DNA of 50,220 nucleotides. Origin: Candidatus Eisenbacteria bacterium. Lineage in GTDB: Bacteria > Desulfobacterota > Binatia > DP-6. Of this stretch, positions 8,039-16,471 are shown in pieces. Within the stretch, counting starts at the first letter, position 1; each line of letters begins with the position of its first letter. Location of the stretch: positions 1 through 50,220 of the forward strand of contig DATJZY010000113.1 of assembly GCA_035577985.1 (NCBI GenBank), read 5' to 3'. Position numbers and translations under genes: made by a program. Below the pieces are notes generated by a model, which ran no database searches, was not told the DNA's origin, and worked only from the letters and a program-made list of their open reading frames with translations.

Positions 8039-8980
8039 ATGACGCTCGTCGAGGTCCGTGGCCTCCGGCTCGCGCTCGGCGGCCGCACGATCCTCGACGA
8101 CGTGAGCTTCGCCATCTCGGCCGGCGAGGTCGTGGGCCTTCTCGGACCGAACGGGGCGGGCAAGACGACCACGCTGTCGGTGCTCTCGACCCTGCGGCGC
8201 CCCGACGCCGGCATGGTGGCGGTCGCCGGCCACTCGGTTTCGGACGCGCCGTCGGCGGTGCGGAGCGCGCTCGGCGTCGTCCCGCAGTCGATCGCGCTCT
8301 ATCCGTCCCTCTCGGCGCGCGAGAATCTCTGGTTCTTCGCGCGTGCCGCCCGCCTGGGCGGCGGCGCCGCGCGCGCGGCGGTCGATCGCGCGCTCGTCCT
8401 GGTCGGCCTCGAGGACCGCGCGGCCGACGTGGTGGCGACGTTCTCGGGCGGCATGCAGCGGCGCCTCAACCTCGCGTGCGGGCTCCTGCACGCGCCCCGC
8501 GTGGTGCTCCTGGACGAGGCGACGGTCGGCGTCGATCCGCAGTCGCGCGAGCGGATCCTCGACGCCGTCCGCGGCGAGGCGACGCGCGGCGCGGCCGTCC
8601 TCTTCAGCACGCACCTGCTCGAGGAAGCCGAGCGCGTCTGCGATCGCGTCGTGCTGCTGGACCACGGGCGGGTGATCGCCTCCGGAACGCCGGCGGCGCT
8701 CGTGCACGAGCTGGGCGAGGGCCTGCGGCTGACGCTCGTCACGCGCGAACCGCTGCCGGCGGGATGGCTCGACGGCGCTGGCGCCGGGTCCGCCGCGGGT
8801 GCGCCGGTCGTGACGCCGCGCGGTCACGAGGCGCTGGTGACGCTCGCGACCCTCGCCGACGCCGCGCTCGTGCTCGAGCGCGCGACCGCCGTGGGCGGCG
8901 ACGTGCTGGAGTTCCACCTCCACCAGACGGATCTCCAGGACGTCTTCCTGCGCCTCACGGGCCGCGAGCTGCGCGACTGA
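8039..8980 (+). CDS. ABC-2 type exporter, ATP-binding subunit
   Basis: A 313-residue ATPase of the CcmA/DRA family that powers an ABC-2 exporter. Walker A GPNGAGKT is at 36-43, the Q-loop near VVPQS (80-84), signature FSGGM at 135-139, Walker B VVLLDE at 155-160 and the switch His in STHLLEEAE. The last 80 residues form a C-terminal extension ending in the LQDVFLRLTGRELRD element typical of drug and polysaccharide exporters. The stop overlaps the permease ATG (TGATG at 8978-8982), so the two are translationally coupled. Start 8039 is preferred over 8030 by promoter position. The transported substrate is unknown. Confidence 0.9.
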   Translation: MTLVEVRGLRLALGGRTILDDVSFAISAGEVVGLLGPNGAGKTTTLSVLSTLRRPDAGMVAVAGHSVSDAPSAVRSALGVVPQSIALYPSLSARENLWFFARAARLGGGAARAAVDRALVLVGLEDRAADVVATFSGGMQRRLNLACGLLHAPRVVLLDEATVGVDPQSRERILDAVRGEATRGAAVLFSTHLLEEAERVCDRVVLLDHGRVIASGTPAALVHELGEGLRLTLVTREPLPAGWLDGAGAGSAAGAPVVTPRGHEALVTLATLADAALVLERATAVGGDVLEFHLHQTDLQDVFLRLTGRELRD

Positions 8981-10539
8981 TGGGTGCGCTCGGACCCCTG
9001 TTCGCGAAGGATCTGCGCCTGCTCTGGCGCGATCGCGCCGGGCTCTTCTTCCTCATGATCGCGCCCATGGTCGTGATCGCCGTCGCGGGCTTCTCGCTCG
9101 CGAACCTCTACGGCGCCGACCCGAGCGGGCAGACGGCCTACGAGCTGCCGTTCGTCGACGAGGACGGCGGCGCGCTCGGCCGCACCATCCGCGAGCGGCT
9201 CGCGAACGAGACCTCGGTGCGGCTCGAGCCGGTCGCCACACGCGCCGAGGCCCAGGACCTCGTCCGCCGCAAGCGCGCCGGCTCGGCCCTGGTCGTCCCC
9301 GCGGGCACCGCGGCGGCGCTCGACCGGGGCGAGCCCGCCCGGCTCGTCCTCTACGTCGATACGGTCAAGTACCTCGAGCGCCTGAACGTGCGCGCCAAGC
9401 TCTCCGAGCTGCGCGAGGGGCTGGCGCGCGAACGCGCGACGCGGCTCGCCGACGACGCGCGCGCCGAGCGCGAGCGGGTGGCGCGGCAGCTCGGCGAGCT
9501 GCGCAGCCGGACGCTGCGCGCGCGCGACGAGATCGAAGCGGCCTGGAACGACGCCGCCAAGCGACGGCGTGGCGCCGAGGCGTCGATCGCTCGCGCACGC
9601 GACGACGTGGCGCACGCGCTCGATGCTCGCCTCGCGCCGCTCCGCGCCTACCTCGAGCAGCTCGCGGGGAAGCGCCGGGCCCTCGAAGACTGGCTCGCGG
9701 AGCTGCGCCGGCTCGCGGGAAGTCGCGCCGACGCGATCCCCCCGCCACCGTCCTTCCCCGACCCGCCGCCGATGGTCTCTGCGGCGGGTGCGCTGCCGAA
9801 GCTCGAGATCGAGCTGCCGGCGCTCCCCGCGCTGCCGAAGATCGACGTACCGGACGTCGAGCTGCCGCCTGCGCCCGCCGCCGTGCGCGCCTCGCTCGGC
9901 GTCGACGAGGTGAACGTCGGGGGCGGCGCCGTCACCATGAACACCTTCGACCAGAACGTGCCCGGTTTCGCGGTGACCTTCATCCTCCTCGGCATGCTGC
10001 TCGGCGTCTCGCTCGGCCTCGTCGACGAGCGCGACTGGGGCACGCTCGATCGGCTGCGCGCCATGCCGGTGTCCTTGACGCAGGTGCTGGTCGCGAAGCT
10101 CGGCTCGCGCTTCTGCGTCGGGGTCGCGCAGATGATCGTGCTCCTCGCGGTCGGGTGGCTCTGCTTCGGCGTCTCGCTGGGGCCCGAGCCGTGGGCCCTC
10201 GTGCTCCCCACCATCGGGATCGTCTTCGCGGGCGCGGCCTTCGGGCTCGTGGTCGCGGGTACGACGCGGTCGCGCGAGGCCCTGCTGCCCGTCGGATCCA
10301 TCGTGATCATGACGATGGCCGCCGTCGGCGGCTGCTGGTGGCCCATCGATCTCGAGCCGCGCTGGATGCGGCAGGTGGCGCTCGCGTTTCCCACCACCTG
10401 GGCGATGGACGCGTTCAACGACCTCATGATGCGACACCGCCGGCACGAGGCGGCGCTCGTGCCGACGGCGGTGATGCTGACGTACGGGCTCGCGTACCTC
10501 GCAGCCGGCGTCGGCCTCTACCGGCGCCGGCTGCGATGA
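8980..10539 (+). CDS. ABC-2 type exporter permease with a large extracytoplasmic coiled-coil domain
   Basis: A 519-residue membrane protein: one N-terminal helix (about 22-42), a long extracytoplasmic region (about 45-328) and five C-terminal helices. The loop has a globular part (PFVDEDGGALG and a VLYVDT strand), a highly charged helical stretch likely to be coiled coil (about 133-247), and a Pro-rich stretch (253-299) with recurring LPxL/LPxI units. The C-terminal half follows the ABC2_membrane_3 pattern (LGVSLGLVDERDWGTLDRLRAMPVS). Large loops of this kind occur in YhgE/YhaP-type exporters. It pairs with the upstream ATPase. The repetitive Pro-rich linker is unusual. Confidence 0.85.
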   Translation: MGALGPLFAKDLRLLWRDRAGLFFLMIAPMVVIAVAGFSLANLYGADPSGQTAYELPFVDEDGGALGRTIRERLANETSVRLEPVATRAEAQDLVRRKRAGSALVVPAGTAAALDRGEPARLVLYVDTVKYLERLNVRAKLSELREGLARERATRLADDARAERERVARQLGELRSRTLRARDEIEAAWNDAAKRRRGAEASIARARDDVAHALDARLAPLRAYLEQLAGKRRALEDWLAELRRLAGSRADAIPPPPSFPDPPPMVSAAGALPKLEIELPALPALPKIDVPDVELPPAPAAVRASLGVDEVNVGGGAVTMNTFDQNVPGFAVTFILLGMLLGVSLGLVDERDWGTLDRLRAMPVSLTQVLVAKLGSRFCVGVAQMIVLLAVGWLCFGVSLGPEPWALVLPTIGIVFAGAAFGLVVAGTTRSREALLPVGSIVIMTMAAVGGCWWPIDLEPRWMRQVALAFPTTWAMDAFNDLMMRHRRHEAALVPTAVMLTYGLAYLAAGVGLYRRRLR

Positions 10540-10594
10540 GCGGCGATCCGGCCGCCTGGCGGCGGGCAGGTGCCCGGTGGTAGCGTCCCGCGCC

Positions 10595-11413
10595 GTGCCG
10601 CCCACCATCGGGCTCGACGTCGGCGCGACGCTTTGCAAGCTCGCGGTGCGAGGTCCGACCCTGGCAACGGAGCATCATCCGTCGCGCGACCTCGCACCCG
10701 TGCGGGCGCGGCTCGAGACGCTCGGCCCCACGCGGGTCGCCGCGACCGGGGGTGGCGCGATCGGCCTCGGCGCCGAGGTGGCCGGCGTGCCCGTGACGCA
10801 CGTCCCCGAGTTCGAGGCCTGGGCGCGGGGTGCGCCGATCGTCGCCGCCGACGAGGGGGTCGTGCTGCCCGATCGCTATCTGCTCGTCTCACTCGGAACG
10901 GGAACTTCGATCTTGTCGGTCGACGATGGGCACGTCGCCCGCGTCGGCGGCACGGCGCTCGGCGGCGGCACGGTGCTCGGCCTCGGACGGCTCCTGCTCG
11001 GCGCCGAGTCGTTTCGCGCGATCGCCGAGCTGGCGTCCCAGGGCGATCGCCGGCGCGTCGATCTCCTGGTCGGCGACGTCTACCGCGACGTCGCGCCCGC
11101 CATCGCCGCCGACCTGACGGCGTCGAGCTTCGCGAAGCTCGCGTCGACGCAGCCCGGGGACGTCGCGCACGCGCTCATGGGGCTCGTCGGCGAGAACGTC
11201 GCCCTCATCTGCGGTGGGCTCGCGCGCGAGACCCGGATCGACACGGTCGTGTACTGCGGCTCGACGTTGGTGGGGAATCCGGCGCTGCGGGCGATTCTCG
11301 GAGAGATCACCGCCCGGTTCGGAAATCGCCCGTTCTTCCTGGCACGCGGCGCCTTTTGCGGCGCGGTCGGCGCGGCCGCGGTTGCGCACGGATCGGACGC
11401 GTGTACGCTTTGA
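10595..11413 (+). CDS. Type II pantothenate kinase (CoaW-like)
   Basis: A 272-residue ASKHA-fold kinase that phosphorylates pantothenate in the first step of CoA synthesis. Visible landmarks are the phosphate-1 loop IGLDVGATLCKLAV, the LVSLGTGTSIL segment and the GGTALGGGTVLGLGRLL loop, which is distinctive for eukaryotic-type/staphylococcal CoaW kinases and usually resists CoA feedback. GDVY and ASSFAKLAS motifs follow as in that family. Start at GTG 10595 gives the normal N-terminus and lies 8 nt after a TAGCGT -10-like element (10581-10586); GTG 10577 would add six residues. In a region rich in CoA-using enzymes it would supply CoA. Confidence 0.82.
   Translation: MPPTIGLDVGATLCKLAVRGPTLATEHHPSRDLAPVRARLETLGPTRVAATGGGAIGLGAEVAGVPVTHVPEFEAWARGAPIVAADEGVVLPDRYLLVSLGTGTSILSVDDGHVARVGGTALGGGTVLGLGRLLLGAESFRAIAELASQGDRRRVDLLVGDVYRDVAPAIAADLTASSFAKLASTQPGDVAHALMGLVGENVALICGGLARETRIDTVVYCGSTLVGNPALRAILGEITARFGNRPFFLARGAFCGAVGAAAVAHGSDACTL
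11382..11409 (+). promoter_or_regulatory. Candidate leaderless promoter of the small secreted protein gene
   Basis: TTGCGC (11382-11387), a 16-bp spacer, TACGCT (11404-11409), then 6 nt to the ATG at 11416. It lies inside the 3' end of the pantothenate kinase gene. Confidence 0.4.
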
Positions 11414-11415
11414 GC

Positions 11416-11685
11416 ATGCGCATCATAGCGACGCTCGTCGTGGTGCTCGGGCTCGCGGCGCCGTGTGCTCGAGCGGAAAGCCCGGTGGTCGACGTACCGA
11501 AGGAGTCGGCGCGGACGGCGGGGCACGCCGTGCGCGACGGTACGCTCGCGGTCGGCCGCACCGTGCGCGACTTCTTCACGGGCGGGCCGCGTAAGGCCAA
11601 GCAGACCTGGAAGGAGAACGCCGCCCGCACCCGCGCCGACGCCCACGCCGACAAAGAGCGCGTCAAGGCCGCTGCCCACGAGTAG
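11416..11685 (+). CDS. Small secreted helical protein of unknown function
   Basis: An 89-residue protein starting MRIIATLVVVLGLAAPC with a signal peptide and likely cleavage after ARA. The mature 67 residues (ESPVVDVPKESART) are hydrophilic and strongly charged, with helical Lys/Arg/Ala/Asp/Glu-rich sequence (KAKQTWKENAARTRADAHAD). No family is recognised; it could be a periplasmic structural or nucleic-acid/lipid-binding peptide. The gene begins 3 nt after the pantothenate kinase stop and may also have its own promoter. Confidence 0.65.
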   Translation: MRIIATLVVVLGLAAPCARAESPVVDVPKESARTAGHAVRDGTLAVGRTVRDFFTGGPRKAKQTWKENAARTRADAHADKERVKAAAHE

Positions 11686-11703
11686 GCGACGATCGCGACC
11701 GCG

Positions 11704-11733
11704 TTGACCCGGCCCGAGCGAAGGCGCTAGCAC
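11704..11733 (+). promoter_or_regulatory. Candidate leaderless promoter of the amidohydrolase gene
   Basis: TTGACC (11704-11709), an 18-bp spacer, TAGCAC (11728-11733), then 6 nt to the GTG start at 11740. Confidence 0.4.
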
Positions 11734-11739
11734 GAGGCC

Positions 11740-12891
11740 GTGACCGAGCGGATCATCGACGCCGACGGCCACGTCCTCGAGCCGCCGGACGTATGGGCCC
11801 GGTACATCGAGCCCGCCTGGCGAGATCGTGCGATCAGAGTCGCGCGCCAGCCGGACGGACGCGATGCGCTCGTCGTCGACGGCCGGCCGGCGCGGCTCAC
11901 GACGCCGGAGATGCTGGGCGGCTTCGGCGGCATGGGGAAACCCTTCGACGAGCTCGCGGCCGCGTGCCTCTCGGGTCGCTACGCCGAGAACGCGCCGCGT
12001 CCCGCGGTCGATCCCGCGGCTCGCATCGCGCTCCTCGATCGCGACGGCATCGCCGCCGCGCTTCTCTACCCGAGCCTCGGCCTGCAGTGGGAAGCCGAGG
12101 TGTCGGATCCCGCCTACGCGCTCGCGCACGCGCGCGCGTACAACCGGTGGATCGAGGAGTTCTGCGCCGCAAGCGGCGGCCGGCTCGTACCCGTCGCGCA
12201 CCTCTCGCTCGGTGATCCGGATGCCGCGGCGACGGAGCTGCGACGCGCGGTTCGCGCCGGGGCACGGGGCGGCTTCCTCCTCCCCTTCACGCTCTCCGGC
12301 CTCCCGCACGGGCACCCCGCCCACGATCCGCTGTTCGCCGCGGCGTGCGATCTCGACGTCCCGATCGCGCTGCACACCGGCGTCGATCCGCCATCGCGGT
12401 CGCTGCATCACCGGTTCGACGAGCTCACGTGGCCCGAAGCCGTACCGTTTCCCGGCGCGTGGTACCTCCAGGTGATGTTCGCGCAGGCGGTGCAGCAGGC
12501 CTTCACGACGTTCTTCCAGTACGCGACCTTCGACCGCTTCCCCGCGCTTCGCCTGGTCGTGTTGGAGTCGGGCGCCGGCTGGCTCGGCTACTGGATGGAC
12601 CGCATGGACGCCCTCGCGCGCTCGAGCCTGCGCGTGACGATCCCGCTCCGCGAGCCGCCGAGCACCTACGTGCGACGCCAGTGCTGGATCTCGGGCGACC
12701 CCGACGAGCGCACGCTCCCGCTCGTCATGCAGCACGTCGGCGCGGACCGCTTCCTGTGGGCGACCGACTACCCGCACAGCGACCACGACGCCGGCTACAT
12801 GGACGAGCTGCGGGAGCTGGCTGCGACGCTTCCGCCGGACGCCCGCGCGGGCCTGCTCGGAGGAAACGCGGCGCTCCTCTACCGGATGTAG
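11740..12891 (+). CDS. Amidohydrolase family protein (ACMSD/decarboxylase-like, COG2159)
   Basis: A 383-residue TIM-barrel metal enzyme of the Amidohydro_2 family. The N-terminal metal site reads IIDADGHVLEP (D7/D9/H11), further ligands are likely in IALHTGVDPP, and the C-terminal catalytic Asp is in WATDYPHSDHD. Members hydrolyse or decarboxylate cyclic or aromatic acids, for example in meta-cleavage and resorcylate pathways. The N-terminal pattern with a long EPPDVWARYIEP segment is common in soil-bacterial aromatic degradation proteins. The GTG at 11740 is chosen because the conserved N-terminus begins there. Substrate unknown. Confidence 0.85.
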   Translation: MTERIIDADGHVLEPPDVWARYIEPAWRDRAIRVARQPDGRDALVVDGRPARLTTPEMLGGFGGMGKPFDELAAACLSGRYAENAPRPAVDPAARIALLDRDGIAAALLYPSLGLQWEAEVSDPAYALAHARAYNRWIEEFCAASGGRLVPVAHLSLGDPDAAATELRRAVRAGARGGFLLPFTLSGLPHGHPAHDPLFAAACDLDVPIALHTGVDPPSRSLHHRFDELTWPEAVPFPGAWYLQVMFAQAVQQAFTTFFQYATFDRFPALRLVVLESGAGWLGYWMDRMDALARSSLRVTIPLREPPSTYVRRQCWISGDPDERTLPLVMQHVGADRFLWATDYPHSDHDAGYMDELRELAATLPPDARAGLLGGNAALLYRM

Positions 12892-12892
12892 A

Positions 12893-12928
12893 AGGACGCC
12901 TCGGCGCCACGTGCCGGCGACGCGTCCT
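12893..12928. terminator. Imperfect hairpin between convergent genes
   Basis: AGGACGC (12893-12899) pairs with GCGTCCT (12922-12928), with a possible inner TCGGC/GCCGG stem. It fills the gap between the amidohydrolase and molybdoenzyme stop codons. No T-run is seen, so terminator function is tentative. Confidence 0.35.
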
Positions 12929-15101
12929 ACACCGGCTCCACGCGTGCCGTCGTCGACTTGAAGACGGGCGTCGCCGAGCGCGGGTCGATCTCGCGCGGGA
13001 TGAGGACGTTCGCTTCGGGGTAGTACATCGCGAGGTTCCCGGGCGGGAGCGGTGCCAGGCGAACGAGCGCCTCCATGGCGCCGGTCGCGTTCTCGACGCG
13101 CACCCGCGCGTCCTTGGCGAGGCCGAGCCGGCGCGCGTCCTCGGCGTTCATCATGACGACGTCGCGGCGCTCGTTGCCGCGATAGAGGTCCTCGTCCTCG
13201 TAGACGACGGTGTTGAACTGTCCCTCCGAGCGCAGCGTCATCAACCGGAACTCACCCGGGCCCGGCGCGTACGCCGGGAGCGGCGTCACGCGGCAGCGCG
13301 CGCGGCCGTCCGGCGTCGCGAAGCGGGGCTCATGGTGGATGCGCCCGGCAACCCGGAACTCCTCGCGGGTGCGATCGACGTCGCCGATCTTCTCGTAGCC
13401 CGGGACCACCTTCGCGATCGCCGCGCGGATTGCGGCGTGATCGGTGAGGGTGCCGAAGTCGACCGGCCCCGGCGGGAGCACCGCCTGCGCGAGCGCGGCG
13501 ATGATCTCGACCTCCGAGCGCATCTCCGCCGACGCGGCGGGCGCGCCGCCGTCGGACAGCCGCACGAAGTTGAACATGCTCTCCTGCGTCGTGCACTGCC
13601 GCTCCTCGTCGCGCGCCAGCGCCGGCAGCACGAGGTGCGTGCGCCCCCGGCCGTGCACGTGGCTCTCGTTCAGCTTGGTCGAGACGTAGACCGTGGTCCC
13701 GATCTTGCGGAGAGCCGCACCCGTCCAGGCGCGATCCGGCGTCGCCGAGAAGAGGTTGCCGCCCAGCAGCAGCGCCGCGTCGATCCGTGCCGCCGCGGCC
13801 GCTTCGACGCTCGCCAGCGTGTGCATGCCGGGTGTGCCGGGCAGCCGCACGCCGTAGAGCTCGCCCAGGCGCCGCGCGAACTCGGTCTTCAGCGCCGGCG
13901 CGACGCCGACCGAGCCGACGCCCTGCACGTTCGAGTGACCCCGGATCGGCAGCAGGCCACAGCCCGGCCGGCCGACCCAGCCGCGCGCGAGCGCCAGGTT
14001 GACGATCGCCTGCACGTTGTCGACGCCGTTGCGGTGCTGCGTGATGCCCATCGCCCACGCGAAGATCCCCCGTCGCGCCTTCCCGAGCAGCTCGGCCGCC
14101 TGCTCCTCCTGCTCGCGCGGTATGCCGCACGCCTCGCGCAGGGCGCGCGCGTCGTGTGCCATCACCGCGGTGCGTACCGCGTCCCATCCGGTCGTGTGGG
14201 CGCCGATGAACGCCTGGTCGACCGCACCCCGCTCGATCACCCGTCGCAACAGCAGCACGAGGAGCGCCACGTCGGATCCCACGTGCGGCTGCAGGTAGAG
14301 ATCCGACACCTCCGAGCCGAACATCATGCTCCGCCAGTCCGACGGGACCCGGAACCGCACGAGCCCGACCTCGCGGTACGGATTCACGACGATCACCTTC
14401 CCGCCGCGCCGCCGCAGCTCGACGAGCTGCGTGATCAGCCGCGGGTGGTTCGAGGCGGGATTGGCACCGACGACGACCGCGAGGTCGGCCTGGCCGAGGT
14501 CCTCGAGCGTGACCGTCGCGGTGCCGCTCCCGATCGCTTCGGCGAGCGCGACGCTGGAGGCCTGGTGGCAGTAGTACGAGCAGTTGTTGACGTTGTTCGT
14601 CCCGTAGACGCGGGCGAAGCACTGGAGGAGGAATGCCGCCTCGTTGCTGCTGCGTCCCGAGGCGTAGAAGAAGGTGCGGTCGGGGATGGTCGCGGTGAAG
14701 GCGCCGGCGGCCATGTGGAGCGCCTCGTCCCATCCGATCCGGCGGAGGTGCGTGTCGCCCTCGCGCCACACGATCGGGAAGCCGATGCGTCCCGCGCGCT
14801 CCAGCTCGCGCGATGACCAGCGCTCGAGCGTTGCCAGGTCGTGCGTGCGCAGGAACGTCTCGTCGATCGGCGGCTGCATGTCCGCCGCCTGGGCCTGGAT
14901 CGACTTCTTGCAGACCTCGGGGAACGAGCCGGCCTCGTTGCGCATGCCGCCTTGCTGGCCGCCCATGCCGACCGCGCACGTCTTGCACGTGTTGTGCGTC
15001 GCGAGGCGCCGGCCGACCTGGAGGAGCCCGCCGGCCTCGCGCGCCCTCGCGATGGAGTAGCCGATCGCGGCGAAGCCGCCGCCCGAGCGCCGGGGCCGCA
15101 T
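12927..15101 (-). CDS. FdhF/YdeP-type molybdopterin oxidoreductase
   Basis: A 724-residue member of the DMSO reductase/formate dehydrogenase superfamily, FdhF/YdeP branch. The N-terminus has the branch signature NTCKTCAVGMGGQ (C39, C42) with GGMRNE and a third Cys C64 (FPEVCKKS). The segment NNCSYYCHQAS places C178 at the position of the Mo-ligating Sec/Cys of formate dehydrogenase H. Molybdopterin-binding segments and a C-terminal beta-barrel (NAEDARRLGLAKDARVRVEN) complete the fold. No twin-arginine signal is visible, so it is probably cytoplasmic. E. coli YdeP is linked to acid resistance; formate oxidation is only possible. A CoA-transferase gene ends 6 nt upstream. Confidence 0.88.
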   Translation of the reverse strand: MRPRRSGGGFAAIGYSIARAREAGGLLQVGRRLATHNTCKTCAVGMGGQQGGMRNEAGSFPEVCKKSIQAQAADMQPPIDETFLRTHDLATLERWSSRELERAGRIGFPIVWREGDTHLRRIGWDEALHMAAGAFTATIPDRTFFYASGRSSNEAAFLLQCFARVYGTNNVNNCSYYCHQASSVALAEAIGSGTATVTLEDLGQADLAVVVGANPASNHPRLITQLVELRRRGGKVIVVNPYREVGLVRFRVPSDWRSMMFGSEVSDLYLQPHVGSDVALLVLLLRRVIERGAVDQAFIGAHTTGWDAVRTAVMAHDARALREACGIPREQEEQAAELLGKARRGIFAWAMGITQHRNGVDNVQAIVNLALARGWVGRPGCGLLPIRGHSNVQGVGSVGVAPALKTEFARRLGELYGVRLPGTPGMHTLASVEAAAAARIDAALLLGGNLFSATPDRAWTGAALRKIGTTVYVSTKLNESHVHGRGRTHLVLPALARDEERQCTTQESMFNFVRLSDGGAPAASAEMRSEVEIIAALAQAVLPPGPVDFGTLTDHAAIRAAIAKVVPGYEKIGDVDRTREEFRVAGRIHHEPRFATPDGRARCRVTPLPAYAPGPGEFRLMTLRSEGQFNTVVYEDEDLYRGNERRDVVMMNAEDARRLGLAKDARVRVENATGAMEALVRLAPLPPGNLAMYYPEANVLIPREIDPRSATPVFKSTTARVEPV

Positions 15102-15107
15102 CGTGCG

Positions 15108-16355
15108 CTAGCCGAGGGCGCCCGCCTGACGCAACGCCGCGATCCGTGCCGCGTCGTACCCGAGGACCCCACGCAGCACCTCGTCGGTGTCGCGGCCGGG
15201 CTCGCGAGCCGCGATCGCCGGCACCGGCAGCTCCTCGCCGATCAGCTTCACCGGCGACGGCATCAGATCCGTCCCCGCCTCCCGGTAGGGCCGCAGCGGC
15301 AGTCGCGCCTGGAACTGCGGGTCCTTCGTGATCGTCTTCACCGTGTTCGCCGGACAGATGGGGGTGTTCACCTCGAGCCCGAAGGCGATCCACTGGTCGG
15401 TCGTGCGCGTCGCGAAGATGGCCGCCAGCTCGCGGCGCAGCGCCATATTGCCGCGCGCGTGGTCCGCGTACTTCGCGCCCGGGTTCTGCGCGAACAGCTC
15501 CGGCCGCCCCACGCCCTCGCAGAAGTTCTTCCAGAACTCGCGCTCCGATGCCATGAAGAGGACGAGGCCGTCTTTCGACCGGTAGTACTGGTAGCGGACC
15601 GACTCGGTCATGCTGTCGTCGCCGACCGGACGGCGCGGCCCCTTGCCGTCGCCGTCGTTCCCCGTGACCTCGTCCTCGGGACGCTCGTATGCCTTGTTGC
15701 CCTCGATGCCGTTCCAGTTGAACGCCGCCGCCGCATCGCTCTGCGCGACCTCGAACCGGCAGCCGGCGCCCGTGGCCCGCGCACGGATGATGGCCGCGCA
15801 GATCCCCAGCGCAGCGTAGAGCGGGCCGGCGTTGATGCCGATGGCCGTGTACGACGGCAGCGTCGGCATGCCCTCCGCGTTGAAGGTCGGGCGGGCCACG
15901 CCCGCCCAGACGTCGTAGGCGATACCGTGGCTCGGCATGTCCTTGTACGGGCCGGTCATGCCGTAGCCCGAGAGCGTGCAGAAGACGATCTTCGGGTTCA
16001 CCTTGCGCAGGTCGTCGTAGCCGAGGCCGCGGCGCGCGAGCGCGCCCGGACGCATGCCCTCGATGACGGCGTCGGCACCGCGCGCGAGGTCCATGTACGT
16101 GGCGACGCCCTCGGGCGTCCGCAGGTCGAGGATGATGCTCTTCTTGCCGCGATTGAGATGCCAGTGCAGCAGCGAGATGCCATCGACGATCGGGAAGGCC
16201 ATCTTGCGCACGTAGTCGCCGCCCGGTCCTTCCACCTTGATGATCTCGGCGCCGAGATCGGCGAGCTGCATGCCGACGGCGCCGGGCCCGAGCAGCGCAC
16301 TCTCGATGATCCGGACGCCGGCGAGCAGACCTGCAGAAGATTTCTCGGTCGTCAT
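15108..16355 (-). CDS. CaiB/BaiF family CoA-transferase (class III), catalytic Asp position altered
   Basis: A 415-residue class III CoA-transferase. It has the family N-terminus (LAGVRIIESALLGPGAVGMQ), the LADLGAEIIKVEGPGGDYVR segment, NRGKKSIILDLRTPEG and a GYGMTGPYKDMPSHGIAYD region. In active members an Asp (Asp169 in formyl-CoA transferase) sits in a D-xxx-G segment before the small-residue helix. Here the matching segment reads AIGINAG (171-177) with Gly173 at the Asp position, and no Asp lies nearby. Activity may therefore be lost or use another residue. It is 6 nt upstream of the FdhF-like gene and probably cotranscribed. Confidence 0.85.
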   Translation of the reverse strand: MTTEKSSAGLLAGVRIIESALLGPGAVGMQLADLGAEIIKVEGPGGDYVRKMAFPIVDGISLLHWHLNRGKKSIILDLRTPEGVATYMDLARGADAVIEGMRPGALARRGLGYDDLRKVNPKIVFCTLSGYGMTGPYKDMPSHGIAYDVWAGVARPTFNAEGMPTLPSYTAIGINAGPLYAALGICAAIIRARATGAGCRFEVAQSDAAAAFNWNGIEGNKAYERPEDEVTGNDGDGKGPRRPVGDDSMTESVRYQYYRSKDGLVLFMASEREFWKNFCEGVGRPELFAQNPGAKYADHARGNMALRRELAAIFATRTTDQWIAFGLEVNTPICPANTVKTITKDPQFQARLPLRPYREAGTDLMPSPVKLIGEELPVPAIAAREPGRDTDEVLRGVLGYDAARIAALRQAGALG

Positions 16356-16380
16356 GGCGGCTCGCGCTTACCACGGAGCG

Positions 16381-16421
16381 GCGCGGCGGGCGACACCCGC
16401 CGCGGCGCGGCGGGCGACACC
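16381..16421. repeat. Short direct repeat in a divergent promoter region
   Basis: The 17-mer GCGCGGCGGGCGACACC occurs at 16381-16397 and again at 16405-16421, a 24-bp period, between the CoA-transferase and patatin genes. It could be a paired regulatory site or slippage of GC-rich sequence. Confidence 0.5.
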
Positions 16422-16434
16422 CCGCGCGGCCGTT

Positions 16435-16463
16435 TTGCGCCCGGCCCCGCCCTCCTCTACAAG
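16435..16463 (+). promoter_or_regulatory. Candidate leaderless promoter of the patatin gene
   Basis: TTGCGC (16435-16440), a 17-bp spacer, TACAAG (16458-16463), then 8 nt to the ATG at 16472. The -10 matches four of six consensus bases. Confidence 0.45.
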
Positions 16464-16471
16464 GGAACGCG

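Noticed and set aside
12345..14816. Long plus-strand open frame antisense to the molybdoenzyme gene
   Set aside because: Composition is Arg/His/Asp-rich without motifs; the minus strand encodes a clear FdhF/YdeP protein.
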